Assembly (NCBI GenBank): GCA_000226015.1
Contig: JH154116.1
Coordinates: forward strand, 18,824 to 82,823
Length of the DNA stretch: 64,000 bases
From: Mnemiopsis leidyi
Taxonomy: Eukaryota; Ctenophora; Tentaculata; Lobata; Bolinopsidae
Direction: 5' to 3'
The position numbers were made by a program, and so were the translations under genes. Shown piece by piece: positions 51,801-62,494 of the stretch. Below the pieces are notes generated by a model. The model saw nothing but the letters and a program-made list of their open reading frames with translations. It had not been told where the DNA came from and ran no database searches. Every line of letters begins with the position of its first letter. Position 1 is the stretch's first letter.

Positions 51801-54800
51801 CTAAACGTCTGGTTCGGAAAGTTCGAGCATGTAGCCAAAGCCTTTAAGAATCCGTCTGGGTCAGAAGTAACAGTGTATGCAGAAACATATGAAAACCAGA
51901 TGAGCGTGCTAGGCAATTGGACAACTAAACTCCTACCGAGACCCAAGTTCTCAGATATTTCTGGCAAGGTTTATTGTTAAACTATAGACTTCCACGACTT
52001 ATTCTTTTAGATCAAAGTCTTTTGCTCTGTGCTCACGCTTACAATTGATTTCTTTATTTTTCGTTACCAATTATTGGATACTCCCACTGTCCCCACAGTA
52101 TGAGATTCCAAAAGAATCGTTCGACCCTCCTTCTGGGTGGAGATTTTACGGCGATTGGTTTGTCTCTGTTGACAAGGCAATGTCTTTCGATAATGAGCAA
52201 GGTCTCACAGGTAAGAGGTCAATCTCATAACTTGATATTGAACGACAATAGGAGATAAGCATATTGCTGTGAAGGGCATGATGACAATTTTAGAGATCTC
52301 CTCATTTAAAACGGTTTGCAGATTCTCAATTCTCCCAATTCCCAGTGTTTAGAGAGACAGTGTTTGAAGGACAGACGAGAAAACCCGGCGCCAAATGGAC
52401 AGCGTCCTCAACAAAATCCTGGTGGCAGGATGAGAAGGGTGATGACAGCACGGAGAAAGAAGCGATAGAATGTAAAGAGGGCTGGAAGTGGACCACCGAC
52501 TGGTTACTTGATATCCAGAGAGCAGTGGATAGTCAAGGTTTTGAGTACGCTGATGAGGCTGACATTGGCAATTATGGTCCGATGGAGAGAAGCTATCACT
52601 TGGCGAGGAGGAGACTCTGGGCGAGAGTGCGGGAGAGGACTGCTGCAGATACAAAAGTGGGTTGGGTGGAATTTGAGGTTGGCTCGGGCTAGAGCCTTTT
52701 TGCCGATAATATTGCATGGCTGACTTTTCTTCATCTGTTGATGATTTGCTAAATTCTAATATCGTATCAAAGACACTCTATCAAGTACCGAAATATGAGT
52801 ATGATTTCATTTCTGATTTGGAAATGAACTCAAATTTATTAATGTCCTAAAGCAAAATATGAAAAACGCCCATTCTTCAGAGTAAGGAAGATGAAACGGA
52901 TCCTGAAGGATGGGAGTACAGCAAACTTTTCACCACGAAATTCCACTTGAAGGAGAAATCGTTTGACATGGTTCGCCGAAGGAGGTGGAACAGAAAACTT
53001 GTCAGCGAAGTGCCTGTTCCTGTTACGTTTACCGTGTATAAGGTATATGCGGATGTTTATTGGTATCGATGAACTAATAACTATAAGTATATATCACTAT
53101 ATCAGTATATATATGTTCCCTAAATTTTAAATTATTGCGTAATTTGCCCAACTATTAAAATGAAAAAAAATCTCAAGGACCTGGATGATAAAGGCAAAGA
53201 TGATGCAGAGACGTTTAACATGGCCCCCCGTATAATGACAGAGTACCCTGCTAGTAACGCCAGGAGATACCAGTTGAGAGCTTACATTTACCAAGCCAGA
53301 GGACTCCTCGGAGCAGATGCTACCGGCTACTCTGATCCATATGCAAGGATCGTGTTTGGAAACCGAAGTGGTTTGACCGAGACTATCAGCCAGACTTGCA
53401 GCCCTATGTGGGACACGAGTATTATCTTGGATAATATCGAGATATGTGGAGATAAGGCTGATATAGCTAAAAACCCTCCCTATGTTGTCATAGAGGTGTT
53501 CGACGATGATGCACTGGTAAGAGATAAAGCTGTGAATCTGTGTACTCTCTTTATGTTGCCCTGATACATCAGGAATCTAGCATATTCACTGATGAATGCC
53601 GCAAAAAGCCTTCTCTTACAAGCCTTATATCTTCTGTCCTTTACACAACCTAACAGCAGTATATTCTTACATTATCGCAAGCTCGCACTGCCTTTGTGAT
53701 GTTAATTCTTAAATCTCTACCTGAATCAGCTCTTCTTTCTATAATGAAAGAGCTATGCATGTCATCTTTTAGATTAAACCTTTACTTCAAATAATCTGCA
53801 ATCTTTTTTCGAAACCCTGCCAGTACCAAGGTTTGCATGATACAATAAAGAAGATTAAAAGTAAGGACAGCAAAGATAAAGCTGAATCTTCTGGTAGCGA
53901 TACGGGTAGGAATCCCACCAATTTACAAACGAGACTTGATAGCCCCCCAGCATCTTTTGTTGTGAGTACCACTCTCACGTTAGTTAAGTGTTTGTTCTTG
54001 TCGTAATATCCAGCACTTCTCTTATCTTCTCTACTTACTTATGATTTATTGCTGCTTAAATACGTTAACTGCTGTATTCTATCTTGCATATCCCGAAAGC
54101 TGTTTTACTTGAAAACTTATCTGCTTGAAAATGAAAACTGTGGTCAGAAATATTGTGAATAAAGCTGCGATGTCATGTTTCAACGATTTGATTGTATTTT
54201 CAGAGTCATGATAAACTAGGTCGGGTAGTGTGCACCCCTATAATGGTTGAGGCCCCATATAACTTGGAGTCTGGAGCCAAGTTGCAATGGTACGAAATAT
54301 CAGGTGTCAAGAAGTCCAAAGGGGAGCTGCTTGCCGCCTTTGAGCTTTATGAGGTTAGCTACTATTTCGATTCAGTACAGAAATTCAGTTCTGAAATAAC
54401 TAGATTTGATGTATAAGGAGTCGAAAAATCAATTAAGTGATTAAACGATTCAATCATTTGAAGATGGGAGAAAGTGAGTTGCCACCTCTTCCGAGAAGTG
54501 ACGGAAGGAGACTCATTGTTCCGGACAACATCAGACCTAAACTAGCTCGGACAAGAGTCGAGGTAGATAAAGATTTGGTTTGAATTATCAAAACTGAAAG
54601 CGAGAGGTTGAATATTATGTTTATAGTGTCGCTAAAATTGTATTAAGCTTTCTTTGGTACACGAAGTGTAATACTTTAAGTCTTGTTGGCAGAAGTAGTT
54701 AAGAAAATAGAAGTATCAGATAACATTTCTCAGTTCCTCACCTGGGGGCTAAGAGAGCTGGCAGATTACAAACTGCAGTCAGTAGATTCTCCTCACCTTG

Positions 54801-57800
54801 AAATCGAAATTGGAGGAGAAACTTTGGTCATGGAAAAGATAAAGAGTGTTAAAAAACACGCCAACTTCAAAAATCCACAAAATTTTATCGATGTGATGTT
54901 GCCTGTAGATGAACTGTACTTGCCTCCCATCAATATCCGGATTTTGGATAACAGGTATAATTAAACGCAACTGTGCATGGAAATGGATTGAATTTTTTGT
55001 CTGATTTTGTGTCTCTTTTTATAAAATTTCATCTTTATCTTTATCAGGAGTTTTGGGTACACTCCGCTTATAGGAGTTTGTACGATCAAGGAATACGGCC
55101 AATATCGGACTTCCTACGAGGCCCTCATGGAGCTTGCTGAACACATGCAGAGTAAGTTCCTTTAAGTTTAAAATCTAGGATTTGTTGTTTCAGAAAAACT
55201 TTAGTTTAGTCTGGGAAGGGTTAAGGGCACTGGCCCTGATCCATTGTCGTCTTGACTTGAGGTAAAATATGGTTAAAAATGGGGCCCCTGATGGGGTTAC
55301 CTGATATTGATCACATTTGAAAAAACGTGCCTTTTTAGCACTGAAAAGGAACGCTGGTAAAGAAATGAACCTTGAAGATCCTACAACTGAAAGCACGACG
55401 GATTATTCACTTACCGAGGTGATTCGTCACATTTGAGTTTAATATGTGAAGCTTCCAAATTTAATTTTGTATTCTTTAATCCGAATTTTTAAACTGGTAC
55501 TCTTTGTGAAAATGAATGATTTAAAAATTCCAGAGAGATGGAAGTATTTCTCCTGTCGATAAAGAAATGCCAGTGGAAACAGCTCAAGTCAGTGCGGTAG
55601 TTATTGAAGTTGGAGACCATGAAACTGAAACGGACGATACAAAGAAAGCACAGTTGAAAACCAAATCGCAGTCAAGTGAGTGACTAACTTTCATCATGCT
55701 TTCGTTCTTTCACCTTGATAGTTGTTTACTCTATATTGATCAATGGTGTAAGTTGGGATAATTCTTTATGTTGAAATTTATAACATGGGTAATAACACGA
55801 TCACGGTGATAATTTTGAGGGTTTATAAGCTTTAGTGGAATTATTTATTTACTGGAAACCTTTGATTGGTGAAGCAATAAATGTAATTGATCCAACCTAC
55901 CATACGGCATGCATGTAAGTGTTGGTTGGCCCTTAGCAGTTTGAATTTCAGCGGAGCACTTGATTGATAACGACGAGCTTGCAGAAATTCCCGATGACGG
56001 TGGGTTTTATGATTAGCAAACAGCACTTTGAAAAACAAGTTCACTTTCTGTGTTCACAACGCTACTGCCTTTGCCAATTTAATTGTCGCTACGTTTTTGT
56101 TGCATGATTCTTGCATGTGCTAGTGCGGCACCTTGTTCAACTTCTTCTCTTTAGAATTAGACAGAGGTATTCCCATGGTTGTTATCCGGAATCACTCTCA
56201 CATTCCTCCACGTGTTGGTAAGATTTTACGATAAAAAAGTGGGTTACAGCTGTAAATGTTGTTTTAATTTTTATATGTAGCTGTGCTCGTTTTTGATTGA
56301 ACTGTGTTTTACGTGCATTTCGATCTGATTATGTACAGCAACCATGAGAATCTTGACCCAGAACAAGGACTCAAACTTATTCTAAGCATGCAAGATCGGA
56401 GTTTAGAACTTTCCACTATCATATGTCTAAGATTGGTTTTGCCTTCTGGTTTAGAAAATGTCTTGTTCTTATTTCCAATAGATTTATTTCTCAATAATTA
56501 ATAACCGCATTTTGCTACTTGAAGCATTGTTTTAAGGCTGTACTAATCTTATTGTGTTAGTACTAAGTACTGAGTACCAATCTTACTGTTATATGACGAC
56601 ACCAGTAGACCCATATAGGGTCTTTGCTAAGTTTTGTTACTATATTTGTTAGACATTCATATATTCATATTCATATTATTCAACAAAGTTATCTATAATC
56701 ATTCTCGAATATCAAGGACATTGATAGCTCTGCCAGCAAATTTAGGGGGAGGCGACTGACCATGACCATGACACCCGGACGTAGATCATCTCATATTCTC
56801 ACTCCCCCCCCCCCCCCCCAAAGTAACGATCTTCCCCAAGTATCTATTGTNNNNNNNNNNTCTCGAATATCAAGGACATTGATAGCTCTGCCAGCAAATT
56901 TAGGGAGGCGACTGACCATGACCATGACACCCGGACGTAGGTCACTCCACCCCCCCCCCCCCCCCAAACGTAACGATCTTCCCCAAGTATCTATTGTTTA
57001 AGGATCGGCCTAAACGAAACAATCTTGCATTTTTCGGTGGACATGTGTTATCTGCAGCTAATGAGAGATTTTTTTAATTTGTGACAGTAGTCTAAATAAA
57101 TGCATGCCTTTTTATTGTTTACATTATGAGTACGACTGGGTCAATCTATTTTGCATCACCTCTTATGCTTATGACTGTCCAAAATGAAATAACCCAGTTG
57201 CGAAGATTCCAGCGGGGTTAAGATTAGTTTTCTTTTTCAGTATCAGCTCCTTTGAACAAGAGATATACAGATTATGGCGGCACAATAACTGAAAACTGTC
57301 AACCGAACAGTGAGCTTAAGTGTAGCTAAACTATATTGCGCTGAAAGATCCAAAGTCTAGACATTATGCTAACTGACTTCATGCCTGTTCTGATAATAAA
57401 ATCCTCTCTTATAAAATCTACTCTTCTCATGTCAAAATGCCTGCTCTTCAATTTTTCACTAGATTTGATGTCTCATGTTCTATAATTTTAGCAATTCGAT
57501 ATTGTTCAGGCATGGCTACTGCCTCTACATAACATCAATTCGTTATATCAAAAGCAGAAAATGGCATGTGTTCCAAAAACCATTGGAAGTGCTTTAAGTT
57601 AACTTCCAATTAATAATATGTTACCTTAGTTTCTTTTTTATTGATTCGCATGGAACCAGTCACATCAGGAATTTATATTTGCCTTACGAAATACAACCCT
57701 GCAGCAGCGCAAGCAGAAGAACCTTCGGCCGTTAAGCCGCCTTCCAAAGAAGCTCCTGTGGCCGTCACTAAGAAGGAAATCCGGCAGCAGAACAAGGTGA

Positions 57801-60800
57801 CGATACTTTCTTTGGAAAATTTAGTAAAATATTGGCTGACTTTATTCTTGGCTGACCCTATTAATTCACAGTGAACGCTATCTTTTGTTTAACAGGAACA
57901 AGAGACGAAAGCAGCAAACCCGGACGATATACTCGTGTCAGATTGGTGGAGCAAGTACTACGAGTGTGTTGGCAACGATCCAAAACTCAAACGACTGTTC
58001 AGGGAGAGGAACTTACCAAGAATCAAAGTGACTATTTCGATTTCTGACCATTATAAAATTACCTTCGTTTGTACTGTCATTTATCAGCGAGATGCAAGAT
58101 CAATGAACAGAGGCTCTATGGCGACGTATGGTTTTTATACAACAGTGACCATTAATGAATTTCAATCTAAGACCTCCTACCTTAAATAGTCACCTAAATT
58201 ACATTTAAATCTACTCAGTTATACGATAAGGAGTTGGAGAAAGAGTTCAACTTCAACGATGTGATGCAGAACATACCGATAGTAAAACCAGATAACGACA
58301 TTTCATCAGACGAGGACAGCAGCAGTGACGAAGAGGATGGTGACAAGGAACAGAGGCACAGAGTCGGCTTTTTCAAGGTTTGTATACAAACTATTTTGTG
58401 TAGGAAGTTTTGATATGTTTGCCATAGAATATTTCACAATGCAATTGCATAGAATTTTAACTTTTCATTCTGGTTTAATGTGAATATTATATAATAAGAG
58501 GCGAGGAGCAATACCGAGGGCAATACCATCTCAAGATAAAATATCATACTGTAAAGATGATTCATTAGCTCAAAGGCTTATCAATTGCAGGGGTCTCTTA
58601 AAGTATACGAAATAACAGATGAAATGCACAACAGTGCACAGAGAGAACAACCCAAGTTACTCTTCTCCAATCTCCCGACTAACGAGTCTATGGATGTCCT
58701 GATTAGAGTTTATGTAGCTGCAGCGGTGGGACTAACTCCTCTAGACTTTGGTGGAAGTGTAGACCCTTACCTAGTTGTGAAGTGTGGTAAAACAATTATA
58801 TGTGACAAAGAGAAGCACCTCACCAAAGATGTTAATCCTATCTTCGGAAGGTATATTGAAATTTACAGCAAACTCTATTTCAATTATCTAATTATGTGAC
58901 CATGGATCCACGAAGTTTAAAATTCATACCCAAACAAGGGCTTTCAATAATAATTGAACGACATTTGCTACTGTAACTAAGCAATATAAATCACAGGATG
59001 TTCCAAATTCGAGCTAAACTCCCTCGAGACAGCAAACTCTCAGTCAAAGTGTACGATCACGACCTTATCGGAGCTAATGATTTGATTGGCTCCACGACTG
59101 TGGACATTGAAGACAGATATTTATCCTGGAGACGAGCTTCCTGTGGAGTTTCCCAACGATACATCAAGTCAGTTGTATTGCATTAAAATTTTGTCTAAAA
59201 TCGCAATCATTGATGTCGGATGTATTTTGTCATTGAAGAAATTACTATATGCTGTGAGCCAACCCTTTCTAGGACACGAAGCAGTAAGGATCGTTGGAGA
59301 GACAACTTGAAACCTGTCGATCTCCTGAAGCGAATGTGCTTACTTAAAGGATGGATTGCGCCCCAATTTAGGAGAGATTCCCATGGCCTTAAAGTGGTTG
59401 TCGGTGGAGAAACTTTTCATCTGGGTAAACATAAATTATTCTTCAATTTCTCTAGCTATCTTACAATTTCAACAAAGTTTCATTGGAATTAAAGCTTATT
59501 TTTAAAATACTCCTGTTCGCCATTAACGTTCAATCAATTAATCTAATCACAGAAAAGAAAAAGGGTCCTATGCAGCTGACAGACGGAACCGCTGAATCCT
59601 CTCCTGCCAAGCCAGCCTCTGAGAGAAACCAGTTAGCTCTCCAAGTCCTACACGAGTACGGTGTCACTCCAGAGCATATAGAAACTAGGACTCTGTACAA
59701 TGACGACTGTCCTGGAATTCCTCAGGTTTCCTGCAAAAGTTCACTGAGAAACTGGAAACCCAGAACTTTTTCATGAAATAACTCACCCTAATCATCGATG
59801 TTGATTTTTATGATGTGATGTGTTGTTTGGAATTTTGCTTTAAGCTAAAATGATAATCTGTCATAGGGAAAGCTTCATATGTGGATCGATATCTTCCCCT
59901 ACAACGATAGCATACCAGCTCCAGTGGTCATAAATCCTAGAGAACCTGAGAAGTAAGACAAATCTTGCTTATTATACTGCACTCCCTATGAACTTGCCAA
60001 ATGTATGTTAGTGAGGATAAAAGCTCTAGTAAGCTTCATGACTATAAACATTATATCATTCAGATACACTCTGCGTGTTATCATATGGAATACAATAGAT
60101 GTCATATTGGACGAGACAAATGTTATGGGAGAGGAAATGTCAGATATCTACGTCAGAACGTGAGTTAGGACCCTAATTCGAGAGATGGAAATAATTTGAA
60201 AAGTCAGGAATGACTTGAAAAGTTATACGAGAACACGTCGTATAATTACTGTACTCTTAATCTGGTCACGGATCTTACAATTCAAGATACCAATATTTAA
60301 CGTAATATACATTTCAGTTATTTGGAAGGAGCCAAGAAAGAAAAACAGGAGACCGATGTCCATTACAGGTCGCTAACCGGCGAAGGAAACTTCAATTGGA
60401 GGATGATATTCCCTATCGACTTTATCAGACAGGAGAGCAAAATGATTCAAAAGAAAAGAGTAAGAAATGAAAAATCATATCTATTCTACTTATTAGCGTA
60501 TTAGTATTGCTCATAGTAGATCATGTAATCATGTACATTTAATTTGATTTATTGATTATCTGAATTCTAAATTGATTTTAATTCCTTGCACCTTTTCTTA
60601 CTTTAAGATAGTTTGTCAAGTGATTTACTTACTTGACCAGGGCAAATTTTGGCACATCGAGAAGATGGTCACGAAAGTGGACCCGATTTTGCATCTGGAA
60701 GTTTTTGATAAGGATGTTCTTAGCCGGGATGACAAGTTAGGTTGGTATAATCAGATTAACTAAGAAATAAACATTTGCCAATTCAAAAGTATTCTTCTTT

Positions 60801-61761
60801 TTGTGATATTATACATGGTTTAAGTATACTTCGATTTTAAAACCACAAATTGGCTTTCAAATAATTAAAACAAATTCAGGTTGGGCTCAGCTTGACTTGA
60901 CGAAAGTACCTGCACCTACCAAGACTGCAAAAGAGTGCACCCTTGAAGTGTATGAGAACGAGGAGAAATACCCACGGATGTCGCTGTTCGACAAGAAGAA
61001 GATCTTGGGTTTCTGGCCCGTTTACGACGATTCACTTGGAGAACGGGAACTCACGGTAGCATCTCTATTCTCTAATTTATCCATGTGAATTTGTGCACCC
61101 TTGTATTTTGTCCTCACCGCAAATGAAAGCACCATTAATACAGCTAGCAATACGAACCATGTTCCAGGGAAAAGTCGAGATGGAGATTGAGATACTGACT
61201 GAAGAAGAGGTGGCTGAAAGACCTGCCGGAAAAGCCAGAGACGAACCTAACACTAATCCACCTCTTGAACCACCCAAGTAAGAGCTGAATAGTGTCCTTT
61301 TTTCGAATTGTGTGTACCAACTACCATGTGTTCATGTCTTGCTGTGTGACTGTCATGGAAACTAACGAGTGCTCCCTACAGCCGGCCAGAAACATCTTTC
61401 AACTGGTTTACCAACCCCTGGAAAGTGTTTACCATTTTGATTTGGAGGCGATACAAATGGCACATTATGTTGGCACTCCTTATCATTCTTCTCGTTATCT
61501 TCATAGTTCTCATGGCTTACACTATGCCGGTGAGTAAAATTTAAATGGACATATTTTGTTCGAAACATATTTGCTGGTAATTAAGTAATTACTACCATTT
61601 AGTATATTTTCTGGTTATTAAGTAATTAATGCTAGTATGACCATGGCGCGAGATATAATGTAAAATATCTTTTCTGAAATTTGTTGGTTTTATATCTGTG
61701 TCTAATTCTAATTCATCTTTAATTTCAGGAGGCAATCAACCAGTATATATGGAGTGGTTGA
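45725..61761 (+). CDS. ferlin B: dysferlin/myoferlin-like type I ferlin (51-exon gene model)
   Basis: Tandem paralogue of ferlin A on the same strand. My 51-exon model is in phase throughout: 2,351 codons plus stop. Order: C2A, acidic linker, C2B, FerI, C2C, FerA, FerB, DysF, C2D, C2E, linker, C2F, C2G, membrane anchor, short luminal tail. Many exons share exact lengths with ferlin A (175, 170, 187, 120, 169, 134, 107, 79, 112, 221, 171, 142, 100, 110 and 148 nt), so they arose by gene duplication with introns in place. The C-terminal region ([27 protein letters not shown]) is nearly identical to vertebrate dysferlin. Expected role: calcium-regulated membrane fusion or repair. Family call near certain. 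Confidence 0.95.
46290..46945 (+). CDS. ferlin B exons 2-4: C2A domain
   Basis: Exons 46290-46397 ([20 protein letters not shown], then [11 protein letters not shown]), 46542-46680 ([15 protein letters not shown] ... FHEESIGKD) and 46831-46945 (ends [12 protein letters not shown]). NPEWNEE and DPYAEV identify C2. The third loop (HEESIGKD) has lost the usual Asp pair, so calcium binding by C2A looks weak. Exon 2 has a second in-frame acceptor 15 bases upstream (after 46274; adds HCFSD) and exon 4 an alternative acceptor at 46845, also 15 bases apart. Confidence 0.88.
47168..47504 (+). CDS. ferlin B exons 5-6: C2A end and charged linker
   Basis: Exons 47168-47287 ([20 protein letters not shown], then a long Glu run) and 47422-47504 ([20 protein letters not shown]). 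An acidic block followed by a basic block, as in ferlin A exon 2, probably flexible. Confidence 0.85.
47611..48609 (+). CDS. ferlin B exons 7-10: C2B and FerI
   Basis: Exons 47611-47694 ([12 protein letters not shown]), 47824-47989 ([20 protein letters not shown], then [10 protein letters not shown]), 48137-48283 ([20 protein letters not shown]) and 48435-48609 ([15 protein letters not shown] ... [20 protein letters not shown]). Matches ferlin A exons 3-6; here one C2B exon is split by an extra intron (47695-47823). Confidence 0.94.
48611..48750. repeat. 34-bp minisatellite abutting the donor of ferlin B exon 10
   Basis: Four copies of ttagataacttatgttttac plus ttaatacgttacag. The first copy begins at the donor itself (caaa|gttagttaga), and each later copy carries cagttag, a donor-like word. 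Confidence 0.9.
48850..49761 (+). CDS. ferlin B exons 11-14: C2C domain
   Basis: Exons 48850-48896 ([16 protein letters not shown]), 49037-49206 ([16 protein letters not shown] ... [17 protein letters not shown]), 49321-49507 ([20 protein letters not shown] ... [10 protein letters not shown]) and 49642-49761 ([14 protein letters not shown]). Asp residues in VDPF and DSDEIGGDD fit calcium ligands. Lengths equal ferlin A exons 8-10. Confidence 0.95.
49896..51506 (+). CDS. ferlin B exons 15-21: FerA region
   Basis: Exons 49896-50064 ([34 protein letters not shown]), 50209-50342 ([20 protein letters not shown]), 50475-50581, 50703-50781 ([18 protein letters not shown]), 50900-51010 ([16 protein letters not shown]), 51141-51284 (Glu-rich, [20 protein letters not shown]) and 51387-51506 ([10 protein letters not shown]). 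Helical FerA with an acidic insertion where ferlin A has the 456-nt basic/Ser exon. Confidence 0.88.
51612..53042 (+). CDS. ferlin B exons 22-25: FerB and DysF
   Basis: Exons 51612-51968 ([20 protein letters not shown] ... [20 protein letters not shown]), 52099-52210 ([20 protein letters not shown]), 52322-52656 ([20 protein letters not shown], then [15 protein letters not shown]) and 52881-53042 ([33 protein letters not shown]). These are FerB and the nested DysF repeats with the typical GWEY and RRRRW words. Fewer introns than ferlin A: exon 24 covers three ferlin A exons. Confidence 0.96.
53178..54353 (+). CDS. ferlin B exons 26-28: C2D with possible cassette exon
   Basis: Exons 53178-53516 ([53 protein letters not shown]), 53824-53961 (138 nt, [20 protein letters not shown] ... 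SPPASFV) and 54204-54353 ([20 protein letters not shown] ... [11 protein letters not shown]). The middle exon is a multiple of three, phase 0 at both ends, polar, and has no counterpart in ferlin A, where the flanking exons join directly; it may be alternatively included. Confidence 0.92.
54464..55151 (+). CDS. ferlin B exons 29-31: C2E domain
   Basis: Exons 54464-54562 ([20 protein letters not shown]), 54734-54954 ([20 protein letters not shown] ... [13 protein letters not shown]) and 55048-55151 ([20 protein letters not shown]). As in ferlin A, including the 221-nt length of the middle exon. The exon 29 acceptor (tttgaag) is weak. Confidence 0.93.
55339..57796 (+). CDS. ferlin B exons 32-37: linker between C2E and C2F
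   Basis: Exons 55339-55418, 55534-55675 ([20 protein letters not shown]), 55952-55999, 56155-56217 ([17 protein letters not shown]), 57241-57309 and 57705-57796 ([20 protein letters not shown]). All phases agree (1-1 for the small ones, so each of exons 34-36 can be skipped without frameshift). Low conservation; the small exons are called from splice signals and phase. Confidence 0.65.
56703..56995. other. 10-N gap with falsely duplicated flanks in ferlin B intron 35
   Basis: Ns at 56851-56860. The about 145 bases left of it (tctcgaatatcaaggacatt onward) recur right of it with small differences, including the length of a poly-C run (about 17 versus 15) and ggggg versus ggg. The poly-C run probably stopped assembly; the two flanks look like one locus or two alleles. 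The rest of 56218-57240 has no gene. Confidence 0.92.
57896..59167 (+). CDS. ferlin B exons 38-41: DWWSKYY segment and C2F
   Basis: Exons 57896-58027 ([20 protein letters not shown]), 58219-58377 ([20 protein letters not shown] ... HRVGFFK), 58591-58850 ([20 protein letters not shown] ... [20 protein letters not shown]) and 58997-59167 ([20 protein letters not shown] ... [15 protein letters not shown]). Full calcium-ligand set (PLD, VDPY, YDHD). The 58219 exon has a Ser/Asp/Glu stretch that could be a casein kinase 2 target. Confidence 0.96.
59273..61055 (+). CDS. ferlin B exons 42-48: C2F-C2G linker and C2G
   Basis: Exons 59273-59424 ([20 protein letters not shown]), 59553-59725 ([20 protein letters not shown]), 59867-59952 ([14 protein letters not shown]), 60064-60159 ([20 protein letters not shown]), 60318-60459 ([20 protein letters not shown]), 60641-60740 ([20 protein letters not shown]) and 60880-61055 ([20 protein letters not shown] ... 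[12 protein letters not shown]). Only one copy of the 100-nt exon is present, versus two in ferlin A. Its acidic loop reads [10 protein letters not shown]. Confidence 0.96.
61168..61761 (+). CDS. ferlin B exons 49-51: pre-membrane motif, tail anchor and stop
   Basis: Exons 61168-61277 ([20 protein letters not shown]), 61382-61529 ([40 protein letters not shown], then [10 protein letters not shown]) and 61729-61761 ([13 protein letters not shown]). Hydrophobic anchor of about 23 residues with a ten-residue luminal tail. An ATTAAA at 62134-62139 may serve polyadenylation. Confidence 0.96.
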
Positions 61762-62494
61762 TACATCAGTTGACTTTTGCATGAGTTCTATGGACTCTTA
61801 GAATACAGATTTTAGTTCAGTTATTCATTATTGAAATATTTGCTTGAAATTTAGTTTTGTTGACAAATGTTAGAATACTAATCTTGATTTTGCTAGTTTA
61901 GTGTATAATTGTATCATATCGTTTGTATATTTTTCATTGACCAAGACAGTAAGCTTTTTAGATACTTAATTTGTAATATATGTGCATGAATATGAAGTTG
62001 AACATTGTTAAGACATGACACTAAATCAAGTTTACACTTTACACATTTGTTAGTTTTAAGAATTTTTTATCAGTGGGGCTGGTTTCCAATAATCTTTCTG
62101 TTTCAGTAATCAGTAATATGGTAATCTATGGATATTAAAAATTCCATGGCTTTTAGCTAGGTTTCGTTTACTTTAAGGATAAACTATAACAGGACTGTTT
62201 GATAAAACTGCGTGAAAATCGTGGGTTAAAATTATTATATTTTCTTTAAATTTCAGTTAAAATCCGCGTGTATTATTTAGAAATTATATCACGTCATGAA
62301 TATATTCACTGTCTATCTTACCATCGTCAAATTTGGCTTACATAAAAGTCTTCATCTGGCAAAGTCCCGTCTCAAATGCAAAGAGTGCATCTAGCTCAAC
62401 TCATCTCTGAAACAGATGTGCTTACATGATTGTCTGTGAAATGTCGTCTGCTTTTGTTTAATTGAATTTGATACACTGAATTTAGATTATTGAC
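61762..62494 (+). other. ferlin B 3' UTR and spacer to the next gene
   Basis: About 730 bases of AT-rich sequence. It probably holds the ferlin B 3' UTR and the promoter of the next gene. No other feature seen. Confidence 0.6.
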
